Assembly (NCBI RefSeq): GCF_000423025.1
Contig: NZ_KE383969.1
Location: 103,013-167,012, forward strand
Origin: Gordonia shandongensis DSM 45094
GTDB lineage: Bacteria; Actinomycetota; Actinomycetes; Mycobacteriales; Mycobacteriaceae
DNA: 64,000 nt
Direction: 5' to 3'
Shown: positions 52,417 to 61,340 of the stretch, piece by piece
How positions within the stretch are numbered: the stretch's first letter is position 1
How the letters are laid out: each line of letters opens with the position of its first letter
Position numbers and translations under genes: made by a program
The notes under the pieces: generated by a model
What the model was told of the DNA's origin: nothing
Databases searched by the model: none
Seen by the model: the letters and a program-made list of their open reading frames with translations, nothing else

Positions 52417-53268
52417 CTACTGCTGCGGGTAGCCACCCTGCGGCGGGTACTGCTGACCCGGCTGCGGCTGACCGTACTGCTGACCCGGCTGCGGCTGGCC
52501 ATACTGCTGACCCGGCTGCGGCTGGCCATACTGCTGACCCGGCTGCGGCTGACCGTACTGCTGACCCGGCTGCGGCTGGCCGTACTGCTGACCCGGTTGC
52601 GGCTGACCGTACTGCTGACCGGGGTGCGGCTGACCGTACTGGCCCGGAGCGAAACCGACCGGTGCAGACGCGCCGAACTTCGCCGGCATGAGGACCATGA
52701 GCAACGCGACGGCACCGGCACCCAGGGCGACGAAGCCGAGCACGAACACCAGCCAGAGACCGTATGCCCGGCTCTCGCTGCCGAGATCCTGCGATTCACC
52801 GGAGAACGCCCACGCCGGTGCCCCGAAGAACACCGTCGCGGTGATGAAGGTCGCGAAGCCGAGTGCGGCCGCGGCGAGGGCCGCGAAACCCTGGTACATG
52901 CGGATCAGCAGCGGAACCGCGACGAGCAGCAGGAGAACGCCGAAGGCGATCGTCCACGCACCGGGCGAGCTGAATCCCGGGTCATCCGGATTCTTCACCG
53001 AATCCGGAATCTGGTCGGCCCCCGGGCCGGAGTAGTCCACCGACGTGCCGCCGAGACCGCTGACCGCGACCTTCACCGTCATGCCCATGGCCGACTCTTC
53101 GGACGAAATCCACGACAGGCAGCTGAAGATGATCAGCAGGATCCCGGTGCCACCGAGGATCCCGCCCACGATCCGCAATTTGTCGGCCGCGGCGAAGGCC
53201 GGGGCCGACAGCGCGGCGAGCGGTCCTCCCGCGGGTCTCGGCTGCGGAACCGGTTGTCCATACGTCAC
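52417..53268 (-). CDS. Four-TM membrane protein with PGQQYGQPQ repeat tail
   Basis: 283 residues from GTG 53268 (VTYGQPVPQPRP), preceded by GGGAG. A Pro/Gln-rich N-terminus, then four hydrophobic helices (IVGGILGGTGILLIIFSCLS, WTIAFGVLLLLVAVPLLI, ALGFATFITATVFFGAPAW, VFVLGFVALGAGAVALLMVL) with a ~50-residue outward loop after the first. The C-terminal ~75 residues are seven copies of a nine-residue YGQPQPGQQ repeat. The tail is probably cytosolic or flexible. Function unknown; similar tails occur on actinobacterial envelope proteins. Confidence 0.75.
   Translation of the reverse strand: MTYGQPVPQPRPAGGPLAALSAPAFAAADKLRIVGGILGGTGILLIIFSCLSWISSEESAMGMTVKVAVSGLGGTSVDYSGPGADQIPDSVKNPDDPGFSSPGAWTIAFGVLLLLVAVPLLIRMYQGFAALAAAALGFATFITATVFFGAPAWAFSGESQDLGSESRAYGLWLVFVLGFVALGAGAVALLMVLMPAKFGASAPVGFAPGQYGQPHPGQQYGQPQPGQQYGQPQPGQQYGQPQPGQQYGQPQPGQQYGQPQPGQQYGQPQPGQQYPPQGGYPQQ
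52448..52636 (-). repeat. 7 x 27-bp coding repeat (YGQPQPGQQ)
   Basis: Seven head-to-tail units of 27 bp (52448-52474 through 52610-52636) with few silent changes encode nine-residue repeats. The first unit to be translated reads YGQPHPGQQ. Likely to vary in copy number between strains. Confidence 0.93.
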
Positions 53269-53393
53269 TACGATCTCCCAATGGTCGGCGCGGCGGTTCT
53301 CGCCGCATCGGTGACCATCGTAAAGCTCACAGTCCGCCGGGACGGGAGGACCCGTCATTCAGGTGCATGAAAACCGGGGTGCGCACTGACGAC

Positions 53394-53434
53394 GACGGCC
53401 GTGCGTCCCGCTTCTCGCGGTCCGCACGGCCGTC
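53394..53434. terminator. 12-bp-stem hairpin downstream of clpC
   Basis: GACGGCCGTGCG (53394-53405) pairs with CGCACGGCCGTC (53423-53434); the loop can itself fold as CCGC/GCGG. It is 26 bp past the clpC stop and is the likely clpC terminator. Confidence 0.75.
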
Positions 53435-53459
53435 ATCGAATCTCCCAGCCGGAGGTCGG

Positions 53460-56000
53460 TCAGCCGGCGTCGCCCTCGGCCGCCTCGGTGAGATCTCCCG
53501 GCGCATCGGGCACCTCACGCGGCTTCTCCGTGCCGGTGAACGTGAACGTGGCGTCCTCGCCGTCGTCCTCGCCGTCCCAGCCGTCGACGTCGACCAGGAT
53601 GATCTGCCCGGCCTTGATCTCCTCGAAAAGGATCTTCTCCGACAGCTGGTCCTCGATCTCGCGCTGGATCGTCCGACGCAGCGGACGGGCGCCGAGCACC
53701 GGATCGAAACCGCGCTTCGCCAGCAGCTGCTTGGCCCGATCGGTCAGCTCGAGCTCCATGTCCTTGTTCTTCAACTGCTCCTCCACACGACCGATGAGGA
53801 GATCGACCATCTCGATGATCTCGTCGCGGCTCAGCTGGTGGAAGACGATCACATCGTCGATGCGGTTGAGGAACTCGGGGCGGAAGTGCTTCTTGAGCTC
53901 GTCGTTGACCTTCTGCTTCATCCGCTCGTAGTTCGAGCCGCTGCCGTCGTCCCGGCTGAAGCCGATCCCGACCGCCTTCGAGATGTCGGCGGTGCCGAGG
54001 TTCGACGTGAAGATCAGGACCGTGTTCTTGAAGTCGACCGTCCGCCCCTGCCCGTCGGTGAGACGACCGTCCTCGAGGACCTGCAGCAACGTGTTGTAGA
54101 TCTCCGGGTGAGCCTTCTCGATCTCGTCGAACAGGACCACCGAGAACGGCTTGCGCCGCACCTTCTCGGTGAGCTGGCCGCCCTCGTCGTATCCGACGTA
54201 ACCGGGAGGCGCACCGAACAGACGCGATGCGGTGAACCGATCGTGGAACTCGCCCATGTCGATCTGGATCAGCGCATCGTCCTCGCCGAACAGGAAGTTC
54301 GCGAGCGCCTTGCTCAGCTCGGTCTTGCCGACGCCCGAGGGGCCGGCGAAGATGAACGATCCCGACGGACGCTTCGGGTCCTTGAGGCCCGCGCGAGTGC
54401 GACGGATCGCCCGCGAGACGGCCTTGACGGCGTCGTTCTGCCCGATGATCCGCTTGTGCAGCTCGTCCTCCATGCGGAGCAGACGCGAGGTCTCCTCCTC
54501 GGTGAGCTTGAACACCGGGATTCCGGTCCAGTTGCCGAGGACCTCGGCGATCTCCTCGTCGTTGACCTCGGCCACGACGTCGAGGTCGCCTGCGCGCCAC
54601 TGCTTCTCACGCTCGCCCCGCTCGGCGACCAGCTGCTTCTCCTTATCGCGGAGGCTGGCCGCCTTCTCGAAGTCCTGCGCGTCGATCGCCGATTCCTTCT
54701 CCTTGCGCGCTTCGGCGATGCGGTCGTCGAACTCGCGCAGGTCTGGCGGCGCGGTGAGTCGACGGATCCGCATCCGAGCGCCCGCCTCATCGATGAGGTC
54801 GATCGCCTTGTCCGGCAGGAAACGGTCGTTGATGTAGCGATCGGCGAGGGTCGCAGCCGCCGCCAGGGCACCGTCGGTGATCGACACCTTGTGGTGCTGC
54901 TCGTAGCGGTCGCGGAGACCCTTGAGGATCTCGATCGTGTGCGTCACCGACGGCTCGCCGACCTGGACCGGCTGGAACCGGCGCTCCAGCGCGGCGTCCT
55001 TCTCGATGTACTTGCGGTACTCGTCGAGGGTGGTCGCACCGATCGTCTGCAGTTCACCGCGGGCCAGCTTCGGCTTCAGGATGCTCGCCGCATCGATGGC
55101 GCCCTCGGCGGCACCCGCGCCGACCAGCTGGTGCAGCTCGTCGATGAACAGGATGATGTCACCGCGGGTGTTGATCTCCTTGAGCACCTTCTTGAGGCGT
55201 TCCTCGAAGTCACCGCGGTACCGGCTGCCCGCCACCAACGACCCGAGGTCGAGGGTGTAGAGCTGCTTGTCCTTGAGGGTCTCCGGCACGTCGCCGGCGA
55301 CGATGGCCTGCGCGAGACCTTCGACGACGGCGGTCTTGCCGACACCGGGCTCACCGATCAGCACCGGGTTGTTCTTGGTGCGCCGCGAGAGGACCTGCAT
55401 GATCCGCTCGACTTCCTTCTCCCGGCCGATGACCGGGTCGAGCGAACTCTCCGCGGCGGCGGCCGTGAGATTCCGGCCGAACTGGTCGAGGACCAGCGAC
55501 GTCGACGGGGTGCCCGAATCGGACGAGCGGGCCCCGGTTCCCGCCTCGGCCGGCTCCTTGCCCTGGTAGCCGGAGAGGAGCTGAATCACCTGCTGGCGGA
55601 CCCGGTTGAGGTCGGCGCCAAGCTTCACCAGGACCTGGGCGGCGACGCCCTCGCCCTCGCGGATCAGGCCGAGCAGGATGTGCTCGGTACCGATGTAGTT
55701 GTGGCCGAGCTGCAGTGCCTCCCGCAGGCTCAGCTCCAGCACCTTCTTGGCGCGGGGAGTGAACGGGATGTGCCCTGACGGCGCCTGCTGCCCCTGCCCG
55801 ATGATCTCCTCGACCTGGCTGCGGACGGCCTCCAGCGAGATGCCGAGCGACTCGAGCGCCTTGGCCGCGACACCCTCACCCTCGTGGATCAGACCCAGGA
55901 GGATGTGCTCGGTACCGATGTAGTTGTGATTGAGCATCCGCGCTTCTTCTTGCGCCAGGACGACGACCCGGCGTGCGCGGTCGGTGAACCGTTCGAACAT
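53460..56000 (-). CDS. clpC: ClpC AAA+ unfoldase
   Basis: 846 residues from ATG 56000 ([11 protein letters not shown]) with ribosome binding site AGGGAGA. Two N-repeats ([14 protein letters not shown] appears twice), AAA-1 with [15 protein letters not shown], a UVR/M-domain region with [18 protein letters not shown], and AAA-2 with [15 protein letters not shown]. The ClpP-binding L/I-G-F/L-type loop is visible in [15 protein letters not shown] sequence. It unfolds proteins for ClpP. A longer frame upstream (to 56465) is rejected because the standard ClpC start is used. Possibly activated by the ClgR-type protein at 27629. Confidence 0.97.
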   Translation of the reverse strand: MFERFTDRARRVVVLAQEEARMLNHNYIGTEHILLGLIHEGEGVAAKALESLGISLEAVRSQVEEIIGQGQQAPSGHIPFTPRAKKVLELSLREALQLGHNYIGTEHILLGLIREGEGVAAQVLVKLGADLNRVRQQVIQLLSGYQGKEPAEAGTGARSSDSGTPSTSLVLDQFGRNLTAAAAESSLDPVIGREKEVERIMQVLSRRTKNNPVLIGEPGVGKTAVVEGLAQAIVAGDVPETLKDKQLYTLDLGSLVAGSRYRGDFEERLKKVLKEINTRGDIILFIDELHQLVGAGAAEGAIDAASILKPKLARGELQTIGATTLDEYRKYIEKDAALERRFQPVQVGEPSVTHTIEILKGLRDRYEQHHKVSITDGALAAAATLADRYINDRFLPDKAIDLIDEAGARMRIRRLTAPPDLREFDDRIAEARKEKESAIDAQDFEKAASLRDKEKQLVAERGEREKQWRAGDLDVVAEVNDEEIAEVLGNWTGIPVFKLTEEETSRLLRMEDELHKRIIGQNDAVKAVSRAIRRTRAGLKDPKRPSGSFIFAGPSGVGKTELSKALANFLFGEDDALIQIDMGEFHDRFTASRLFGAPPGYVGYDEGGQLTEKVRRKPFSVVLFDEIEKAHPEIYNTLLQVLEDGRLTDGQGRTVDFKNTVLIFTSNLGTADISKAVGIGFSRDDGSGSNYERMKQKVNDELKKHFRPEFLNRIDDVIVFHQLSRDEIIEMVDLLIGRVEEQLKNKDMELELTDRAKQLLAKRGFDPVLGARPLRRTIQREIEDQLSEKILFEEIKAGQIILVDVDGWDGEDDGEDATFTFTGTEKPREVPDAPGDLTEAAEGDAG

Positions 56001-56033
56001 TGTTCTCCCTCTATTGCTTGCGCCCCGGCCGCT

Positions 56034-56084
56034 GCCACTCGACTGTGACCGCCACTCGATCGTGACCGCCACTCGGGCGACGGT
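56034..56084. repeat. 3 x 17-bp tandem repeat in the clpC promoter region
   Basis: GCCACTCGACTGTGACC (56034-56050), GCCACTCGATCGTGACC (56051-56067) and a diverged third copy (56068-56084). It lies 34-84 bp upstream of the clpC ATG. It may be regulatory or just slippage; no known motif is recognised. Confidence 0.75.
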
Positions 56085-56289
56085 GGCGACGCGACCAGAC
56101 CTTGCCACCACTCTAGTGGTCGGCGGCCGCGTCACGGCGGTTACACCCGTCCTCGAGCACGCGCCCGAGGCTAAGGCGGGGTTCTGCTGAGCACAACGTC
56201 GCGCGTGGCATCGATGTTCCCTCGCGGATACGCCCTGAGCGAACGGTCGATCGCCCGTGCGTCGACGATGCCGTGATTGACTGTCTCTC

Positions 56290-57618
56290 ATGTCGACGAG
56301 CAGCGTTGAGCGGCCGCGGACCACCGGCCGGAAGTGGCGGATCCCCGGCGGGATGGCCGCGGTCGCCGCAGCGGGGGCGGCGCTCATGGTGATCGCGGCG
56401 GGCGCCATCCTCGCCATCTCGCCGCCCGACCGGTCCGACGCCGCCGACCGCGGCGTCCTGCGCACCTATGCGTCCGCGCCCACGGCGGCCTGGACGCTCG
56501 ACGACGTCGACCTGCCGGGCGCCACCGGCAACGGCTCGGTCCGGGTCGCCGCCACCGACGGCGACGACTGGCTCATCGAATACGCCGTCGGCATCAAGAG
56601 CACCTTCCTGCTCGTCGACGGCCGTACCGGGCACCCCCGATGGGACACACCGCTCGACGCCGGGTTCGGCGACTGCGCCATCGCCGAACACCACCGCATC
56701 GGGTGCGCCATCCGGCTCGGGATCGACGGCCCCGAGAACGGCTTCTACCTCATCGACCGCGACACCGGAGAGGGCACCAAGATCGCCGACGAGTCCGGGA
56801 CGGCGTCGGTGACGGGCTTCGGCGACGGCTTCGTTCTGATCAATCAGAGCGGATACCAGGTCAGCATGCTCACGCCGACCGGCGACGTCCGCTGGAGCCG
56901 GACGTTCGCCGATGCCGCCACCGCGCGCGCAGCGGGCCCGCTGCTCATCATCGAGACCTCCGACGGCGGACGCTTCGTCGTCGACCCCGCCGACGGATCC
57001 GACCAGGTGTCGTGCACGCGCTGCGAGATCACCGAATACGCGTCCGGGGTCGCGGTGACGCGCACCGCCGACGGCCGGGAGGCCGTCGAATTCCACCCGG
57101 TGACCGGGTCGACGGTCGCCGCCGACCCGGTCCGCACCATTCGGCGCGCCGCCGTGGTCCGCGGCCCGTCCACCCTCCCGGTGGTCACCGCCGCGGGCCC
57201 CGGGAGCGTCCTGGCCGACAACGGCCGCTACCGGATCATCGATCCGGCCGACGGCGGCACCGTCTGGCAGATCCGCGACCCCGAACTGTCGAAGGTCCAC
57301 GCCCGCCCCTGCGGTGATGTGGTCTCGCTCGCGCGCAAGGACCGGTCGCGGAGGTTCTTCGACCTGCGCGAGGGGGTCGGCCGCGGATCGACGCCGCCGC
57401 CGGCGTTCGGCGACCCGGAGTCGGACATCGACAACGCCGCCTGCGTGGGGGCGTCGGACTCCGTCGCCGTCTTCGCCACCCCGAACCGACTGACCGCCTA
57501 CGGCGTCGACTCGGGTGACCGTCGGTGGACCCGACCGCTGCTCGGCTCCGTGCACAACGTCGACGGCTACCTGGTCCTCAGCGAGGGCAGCACCCTCACC
57601 CGACTGCGTCCGAACTGA
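56290..57618 (+). CDS. Membrane-anchored PQQ-like beta-propeller protein
   Basis: 442 residues. One TM helix (residues ~20-43, MAAVAAAGAALMVIAAGAIL) and a large extracytoplasmic domain with repeated W-containing blades, e.g. VDGRTGHPRWDTPLD, TPTGDVRWSRTFAD and AYGVDSGDRRWTRPLLG, characteristic of PQQ-like propellers. No PQQ-binding catalytic residues are identified, so a binding/scaffold role is as likely. Divergent from clpC. The stop is inside a 16-bp triplicated sequence. Confidence 0.78.
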   Translation: MSTSSVERPRTTGRKWRIPGGMAAVAAAGAALMVIAAGAILAISPPDRSDAADRGVLRTYASAPTAAWTLDDVDLPGATGNGSVRVAATDGDDWLIEYAVGIKSTFLLVDGRTGHPRWDTPLDAGFGDCAIAEHHRIGCAIRLGIDGPENGFYLIDRDTGEGTKIADESGTASVTGFGDGFVLINQSGYQVSMLTPTGDVRWSRTFADAATARAAGPLLIIETSDGGRFVVDPADGSDQVSCTRCEITEYASGVAVTRTADGREAVEFHPVTGSTVAADPVRTIRRAAVVRGPSTLPVVTAAGPGSVLADNGRYRIIDPADGGTVWQIRDPELSKVHARPCGDVVSLARKDRSRRFFDLREGVGRGSTPPPAFGDPESDIDNAACVGASDSVAVFATPNRLTAYGVDSGDRRWTRPLLGSVHNVDGYLVLSEGSTLTRLRPN

Positions 57619-57660
57619 TCGGGGTCCTAACTGATCGGGGTCCTAACTGATCGGGGCCTA
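57613..57660. repeat. 3 x 16-bp tandem repeat spanning two convergent stop codons
   Basis: AACTGATCGGGGTCCT at 57613-57628 and 57629-57644, then a diverged copy 57645-57660. The stop of the PQQ-like gene (57616-57618) is in the first unit and the TAG of the leftward MaoC gene (57658-57660) is in the last. The repeats fill the whole gap between the genes. Confidence 0.9.
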
Positions 57661-58134
57661 CCTGATCTGGGCGGGATCGACGGAGACGAGCGCGGTCCCG
57701 TCGACCACCCGTCTCCCGTCACCGCGGTCGGCCCACACGTCGCACCGGACACGGAGGCCGCCGGTGCTCTCGCCCAGGACCTCGGTGATCACCCCGCCGG
57801 CCGTCACCGTGTCACCGGCGCGAACGTTGTCGCGGAACCGGCAGTCGATGCCGAGGAGTGCGCGACGGGTGCCCCGCCATCGCGCGATCATGTCGACGAT
57901 GTACGCCATCGTCGCGCCGCCCTGATTCACGGCGCGATCGCCGAGCCCCGCCCGGGCGACGGCCTCCAGGTCGAAGTGGATCGGGTTGGGGTCGTCGAGG
58001 ATCAACGCGAACTGCCGGATCCGTTCGGCGTCGACCGCGTCGACCACGAACTCCGGCAACACCGTGCCCACACGCAGATCCTCAGTCATCGCGCTGTCAG
58101 CCATCGAACTGTCAGTCATCGCACCGTCAGTCAT
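57658..58134 (-). CDS. MaoC dehydratase, C-terminal-type half
   Basis: 158 residues from ATG 58134; ATG 58119, 58104 and 58089 are equally possible because a 15-bp repeat gives four in-frame M-T-D/M-A-D starts. A single hot-dog hydratase with DDPNPIHFDLEAVARAGLGD and NQGGATMAYIVDMI, i.e. the catalytic Asp/His-type motif. It overlaps the upstream half-protein gene by eight bases (ATGACTGA), which suggests a heterodimeric hydratase like ChsH1-ChsH2. Last gene of the six-gene leftward operon. Confidence 0.85.
   Translation of the reverse strand: MTDGAMTDSSMADSAMTEDLRVGTVLPEFVVDAVDAERIRQFALILDDPNPIHFDLEAVARAGLGDRAVNQGGATMAYIVDMIARWRGTRRALLGIDCRFRDNVRAGDTVTAGGVITEVLGESTGGLRVRCDVWADRGDGRRVVDGTALVSVDPAQIR
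58075..58134 (-). repeat. 4 x 15-bp repeat giving four start codons
   Basis: ATGACTGACGGTGCG, ATGACTGACAGTTCG, ATGGCTGACAGCGCG and ATGACTGAGGATCTG, read leftward from 58134. The upstream gene's stop falls inside the first unit. Confidence 0.88.
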
Positions 58135-58609
58135 CACCGTCTCCCGCCTCGCTGCCTCGCGCCCGTTTGAACAGGTACACGCTCGTGACGGACCCCATCG
58201 CGACGTCGGGGCGCTCGTCGTCGGACAGTTCCACCGTCACGGTGATGCTGTCGAGCAGCGATCCGTCGCGGGTGACGCGGCGGCCGATGTCGTCGATGAC
58301 CGCCGTCGACCGATATCTGCGGTCCACCAGCAGCGGCCGGTCCTGACGGATCGAGCACGTACCGAACAGCAGGGTGTCGTCGTCTCTCTTCTCGGCGAGG
58401 GCGCACAACTCGTCCACGCTGATCCCCATCCCCCGCAACGCGATCACCAGCATCCAGATGGTGTGGGCGAGTTCACCGGACTCCGGATCGTCGTCGGCGT
58501 ACAGCGCGTGATCGGCGATCACCGCCTGATGCCGCGGAACGGCGATCACGGCACCCGGCAGCCGCCGACCGACCAGCGTCGGATCGAGTTCGTCGACCGC
58601 GGCCGTCAC
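58127..58609 (-). CDS. MaoC dehydratase N-terminal-type half (FAS1-like)
   Basis: 160 residues from GTG 58609, whose GTGA overlaps the SDR stop. The hot-dog fold of the MaoC_dehydrat_N type (LVGRRLPGAVIAVPRHQAVI, DRPLLVDRRYRSTAVIDDIG, VELSDDERPDVAMGSVTSVY) lacks the catalytic Asp/His motif. It should therefore be the structural, substrate-binding partner of the downstream half-hydratase. Similar pairs (HadAB, ChsH1-H2) work on bulky or long acyl-CoA or ACP substrates. Confidence 0.8.
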   Translation of the reverse strand: MTAAVDELDPTLVGRRLPGAVIAVPRHQAVIADHALYADDDPESGELAHTIWMLVIALRGMGISVDELCALAEKRDDDTLLFGTCSIRQDRPLLVDRRYRSTAVIDDIGRRVTRDGSLLDSITVTVELSDDERPDVAMGSVTSVYLFKRARGSEAGDGDD

Positions 58610-59346
58610 ATCGACACCCCGCCGTCGACCGGGACGACGGCCCCGGTGATGTACCCGGCTTCGTCGGAGGCCAGGAACGCCACCGCCGCCGCCATCTCCG
58701 ACGGTTCGGCGAACCGCCCCATCGGCACCGTCGCGGTCATCGCAGCGAGCTGCTCCTCGGGTATCGCGGCGACCATCGCCGTCGCCGCATTCGGCGAGAT
58801 GGCGTTGGCGGTGATCCCGAACCGGGCGGTCTCCTTGGCGACCGATTTGGTGAATCCGATGATCCCGCCCTTGGCCGCCGCATAGTTGGACTGCCCGACA
58901 TTGCCGTGCATCCCCGTGAACGACGTGACGTTGACGATCCGCCCGAAGCCGGCGGCCCGCATGTGCGGAATCGCCGCCCGCGTCACGTGGAACGTCCCGC
59001 CGAGGTGGACGTCGAGGACCGACCGCCACTGATCGTCGGTCATCTTCCAGACGACGGCGTCGCGGGCGATGCCCGCGTTGTTCACCACGACGTCGATCGA
59101 CCCGAACCGGTCGACGACCGAGTCGATCCCGCGGGTGACGGCGTCCGGATCGGCGACGTCCAGGACCACCGGCAGCATCCGCTCGCTCGGGGCGCCCCAG
59201 GTTCTCGCGAGGACGTCGCCGTCCCAGTCGGCCACTGCGACCCGCGCCCCGGCCGCGTGGAAGTACGCGGCGATCGCCTCGCCGATGCCCTGTCCGGCGC
59301 CGGTCACCAGCACGGTGCGAGATGAGAAATCACAGGTGAGCGTCAT
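58606..59346 (-). CDS. SDR oxidoreductase (FabG/3-hydroxyacyl-CoA dehydrogenase-like)
   Basis: 246 residues. VLVTGAGQGIGEAIA cofactor loop, VVNNAGIARDAVVWKMTD, VTSFTGMHGNVGQSNYAAAK with the Ser-Tyr-Lys triad, and a C-terminal TGAVVPVDGGVSM. Closest to FabG/PhaB-type reductases, so probably an NAD(P)-linked 3-hydroxyacyl-CoA dehydrogenase in this beta-oxidation set. The stop overlaps the next GTG by four bases. Confidence 0.9.
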   Translation of the reverse strand: MTLTCDFSSRTVLVTGAGQGIGEAIAAYFHAAGARVAVADWDGDVLARTWGAPSERMLPVVLDVADPDAVTRGIDSVVDRFGSIDVVVNNAGIARDAVVWKMTDDQWRSVLDVHLGGTFHVTRAAIPHMRAAGFGRIVNVTSFTGMHGNVGQSNYAAAKGGIIGFTKSVAKETARFGITANAISPNAATAMVAAIPEEQLAAMTATVPMGRFAEPSEMAAAVAFLASDEAGYITGAVVPVDGGVSM

Positions 59347-59406
59347 GCACAGCTCCTCAGGTCGGTGGGATGGTCGGTGTAGCGAGGTCAGGAGATGGTA
59401 GCGAGG

Positions 59407-60162
59407 TCAGAAGATGGTGTAGCCGCCGTCGACGACGACTTCGTTGCCGGTGTGGAACGTCGACTCGGGGTCGCCGAGGAAGGCCGCGACCTCGTGGAAC
59501 TCGTCGGGTGTCGCCCAGCGGCGCACCGGAGTCCGCTTGGTCGTCGCCTCGACGAACTGCTCGTTGCCGCGCAGGTGGGCGTTCATCGAGGTGCCGACCC
59601 AGCCGGGGATGAGGATGTTGCACCGGATCCGGTGCCGGGCCAGTTCGACGGCCATCGTCCGGCCCAGGGCGCTGATGCCGGCCTTGCTCGCCCCGTACGC
59701 CGCCTGCCGGGCGCCGCCGTACCGGGTGATCGTCGACGACACGACGACGATCGCGCCGCCCCCGCCGCGTTCGACCATGTGCCGCGCGACCTCGCGGGTG
59801 GTGAGGAACGTCCCGTCGAGGTTCGTCTGGATCACGCGGCGGAAGTCGTCCAGGGACGTCTCGAGGTACGGCCGGTCGTCGGCGACCCCCGCATTGGCCA
59901 CCAGGATGTCGATGCGGCCGAACGCCGCGACCGTGGCCGCCACCGCGGCCGCCACGTCGGTCTCATCGCCGACATCGCACGCGATCGCCTCGGCACGGAC
60001 TCCGTGCGACCGCAGGGTCTCGACGGCCGCCGCACTGCGCTCTGCGTTGCGTGCCCACACCGCGACGTCAGCGCCTGCCAGGGCGAGTCCCTCGGCGAGT
60101 CCGAGGCCGATTCCTCCGTTGCCGCCGGTCACCACCGCGACCCGGCCGGACAGATCCGTCAT
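59407..60162 (-). CDS. SDR oxidoreductase (second)
   Basis: 251 residues from ATG 60162 (ATGA overlap with the ACAD stop). VAVVTGGNGGIGLGLAEGLA, VANAGVADDRPYLETSLD in place of NNAG, and SSTITRYGGARQAAYGASKA with Ser-Tyr-Lys. The C-terminal GNEVVVDGGYTIF is FabG-like. It differs clearly from the other SDR, so the two probably catalyse different redox steps of the same pathway. Confidence 0.9.
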   Translation of the reverse strand: MTDLSGRVAVVTGGNGGIGLGLAEGLALAGADVAVWARNAERSAAAVETLRSHGVRAEAIACDVGDETDVAAAVAATVAAFGRIDILVANAGVADDRPYLETSLDDFRRVIQTNLDGTFLTTREVARHMVERGGGGAIVVVSSTITRYGGARQAAYGASKAGISALGRTMAVELARHRIRCNILIPGWVGTSMNAHLRGNEQFVEATTKRTPVRRWATPDEFHEVAAFLGDPESTFHTGNEVVVDGGYTIF

Positions 60163-61340
60163 CGTGTCTCTCCTGTCGTCGTCCGGACTGTCGTCGTGCG
60201 GCCTGCTGTCGTGCGGACTGCTGTCGTCTGCACCGGTGTGGGTCGCGGGAGTCCGACGAGGTCGGCGAGGACCTCCCGATGGACGTCCGGCCCCCCGAAC
60301 TGCAGCAGTGACGCCTTCGCTCGCTTGAGATACAGGTGCGCCGGATGCTCCCAGGTGAAGCCGATCCCGCCGTGCATCTGCACGTACTCCTGGGCCGCAC
60401 GGACGGCGACGTCCGAACACCAGGCATGCGCGGTGGACGCCGCGACCGCCACGTCCGGCGACCCGGTCGCCACTGCGTCGGCCGCGTACCGGGCCGCCGC
60501 ACGCGCCTGATTGATCTGCACCCACAGATCCGCGAGCCGGTGTTTGAGCGCCTGATACGAACCCAGCACCCGACCGAACTGCCGACGCTCACCGAGATAG
60601 TCGACGGTGTCCGCCAGACAGTGCTCGGCCAGCCCGAGCTGCTCGGACGCCAGCAGGGCCGTCCCGGCCAGCAGGGACTCCTCCCGCGCGCGGCGGGCGG
60701 CACCGCTCACCAACCGTCCGGCGGCACCGCGGAATTCGACGTCGACGACGGGCCGCGTCTCGTCGAGGGAGACCACCCGGCTCACCGTCACCCCGGGCGC
60801 GGCGACGTCGACGACGTACGTGTCGTCACCGCGCGGCACGATCAGCGTCTCGGCGGCCGCGGCGTCGACGACGTTCCGCACCGCACCCGTGAGGGTCCCG
60901 TCGACCACGTCGACCTCCGGCGGATCGGAGAACCACGCGGTGTCCGCCGGCACCGCGAGCGCCGCGATCGTCTCACCGGACGCGATCCGCGCCGTCAGGT
61001 CCCCGTCCCCGACGACCTGCGCGTACCGCAGCGCGACGACCGCACTGCCGAGCATCGGGACCGGCGTCACCGACCGTCCCAACTCCTCGAGCACCACGGC
61101 CGTCTCCCGCCATGACGCGCCCGCACCGCCGTCGTCTTCGGGCACGGGGAGCGCCGCGACCCCCACCGATTCGGCGAGCGTCCGCCACAGTGCGACGTCG
61201 ACGGACTCCTCGGTGTCGATGCGCGCGATGGTCTCGGTGACCCCGCCGGCCCGGGTCACCGCGGCCCGCACCGTGGCCCGCAGATCGTCGTCGAGCTCCG
61301 AGTACAGCAGGCCGGGCGTCGTGTTGTCAGTCGAGGTCAT
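60159..61340 (-). CDS. Acyl-CoA dehydrogenase, beta-type subunit
   Basis: 393 residues. Beta-type: a reduced beta-domain without SEPxAGSD, and a strong C-domain (LGERRQFGRVLGSYQALKHR, EYVQMHGGIGFTWEHPAHLY). A 4 x 15-bp repeat adds V-R-T-T-A/T-type copies to the C-terminus. ATGA overlaps with both neighbouring genes. It should pair with the alpha subunit encoded immediately upstream. Confidence 0.87.
   Translation of the reverse strand: MTSTDNTTPGLLYSELDDDLRATVRAAVTRAGGVTETIARIDTEESVDVALWRTLAESVGVAALPVPEDDGGAGASWRETAVVLEELGRSVTPVPMLGSAVVALRYAQVVGDGDLTARIASGETIAALAVPADTAWFSDPPEVDVVDGTLTGAVRNVVDAAAAETLIVPRGDDTYVVDVAAPGVTVSRVVSLDETRPVVDVEFRGAAGRLVSGAARRAREESLLAGTALLASEQLGLAEHCLADTVDYLGERRQFGRVLGSYQALKHRLADLWVQINQARAAARYAADAVATGSPDVAVAASTAHAWCSDVAVRAAQEYVQMHGGIGFTWEHPAHLYLKRAKASLLQFGGPDVHREVLADLVGLPRPTPVQTTAVRTTAGRTTTVRTTTGETR
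60171..60230 (-). repeat. 4 x 15-bp repeat at the 3' end of the ACAD gene
   Basis: Units 60171-60185, 60186-60200, 60201-60215 and 60216-60230 encode R-T-T-A/T-V/G repeats ending nine bases before the stop. Confidence 0.88.

Noticed and set aside
52448..52636. CRISPR-like array
   Set aside because: Units are contiguous 27-bp coding repeats without spacers.
53367..55778. 803-codon open frame on the plus strand antisense to clpC
   Set aside because: clpC on the minus strand is an unmistakable conserved protein. The antisense frame is an effect of high GC codon bias, with repetitive D/E/R/V-rich sequence and no family.
56034..56084. HAIR (HspR) or classic ClgR site upstream of clpC
   Set aside because: Sequence does not contain CTTGAGT/ACTCAAG or the CGC...GCG ClgR core.
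56001..56465. N-terminal extension of ClpC
   Set aside because: The standard ClpC start [11 protein letters not shown] with a ribosome binding site is at 56000; the extension is Arg/Ala/Thr low-complexity and covers the promoter repeats.
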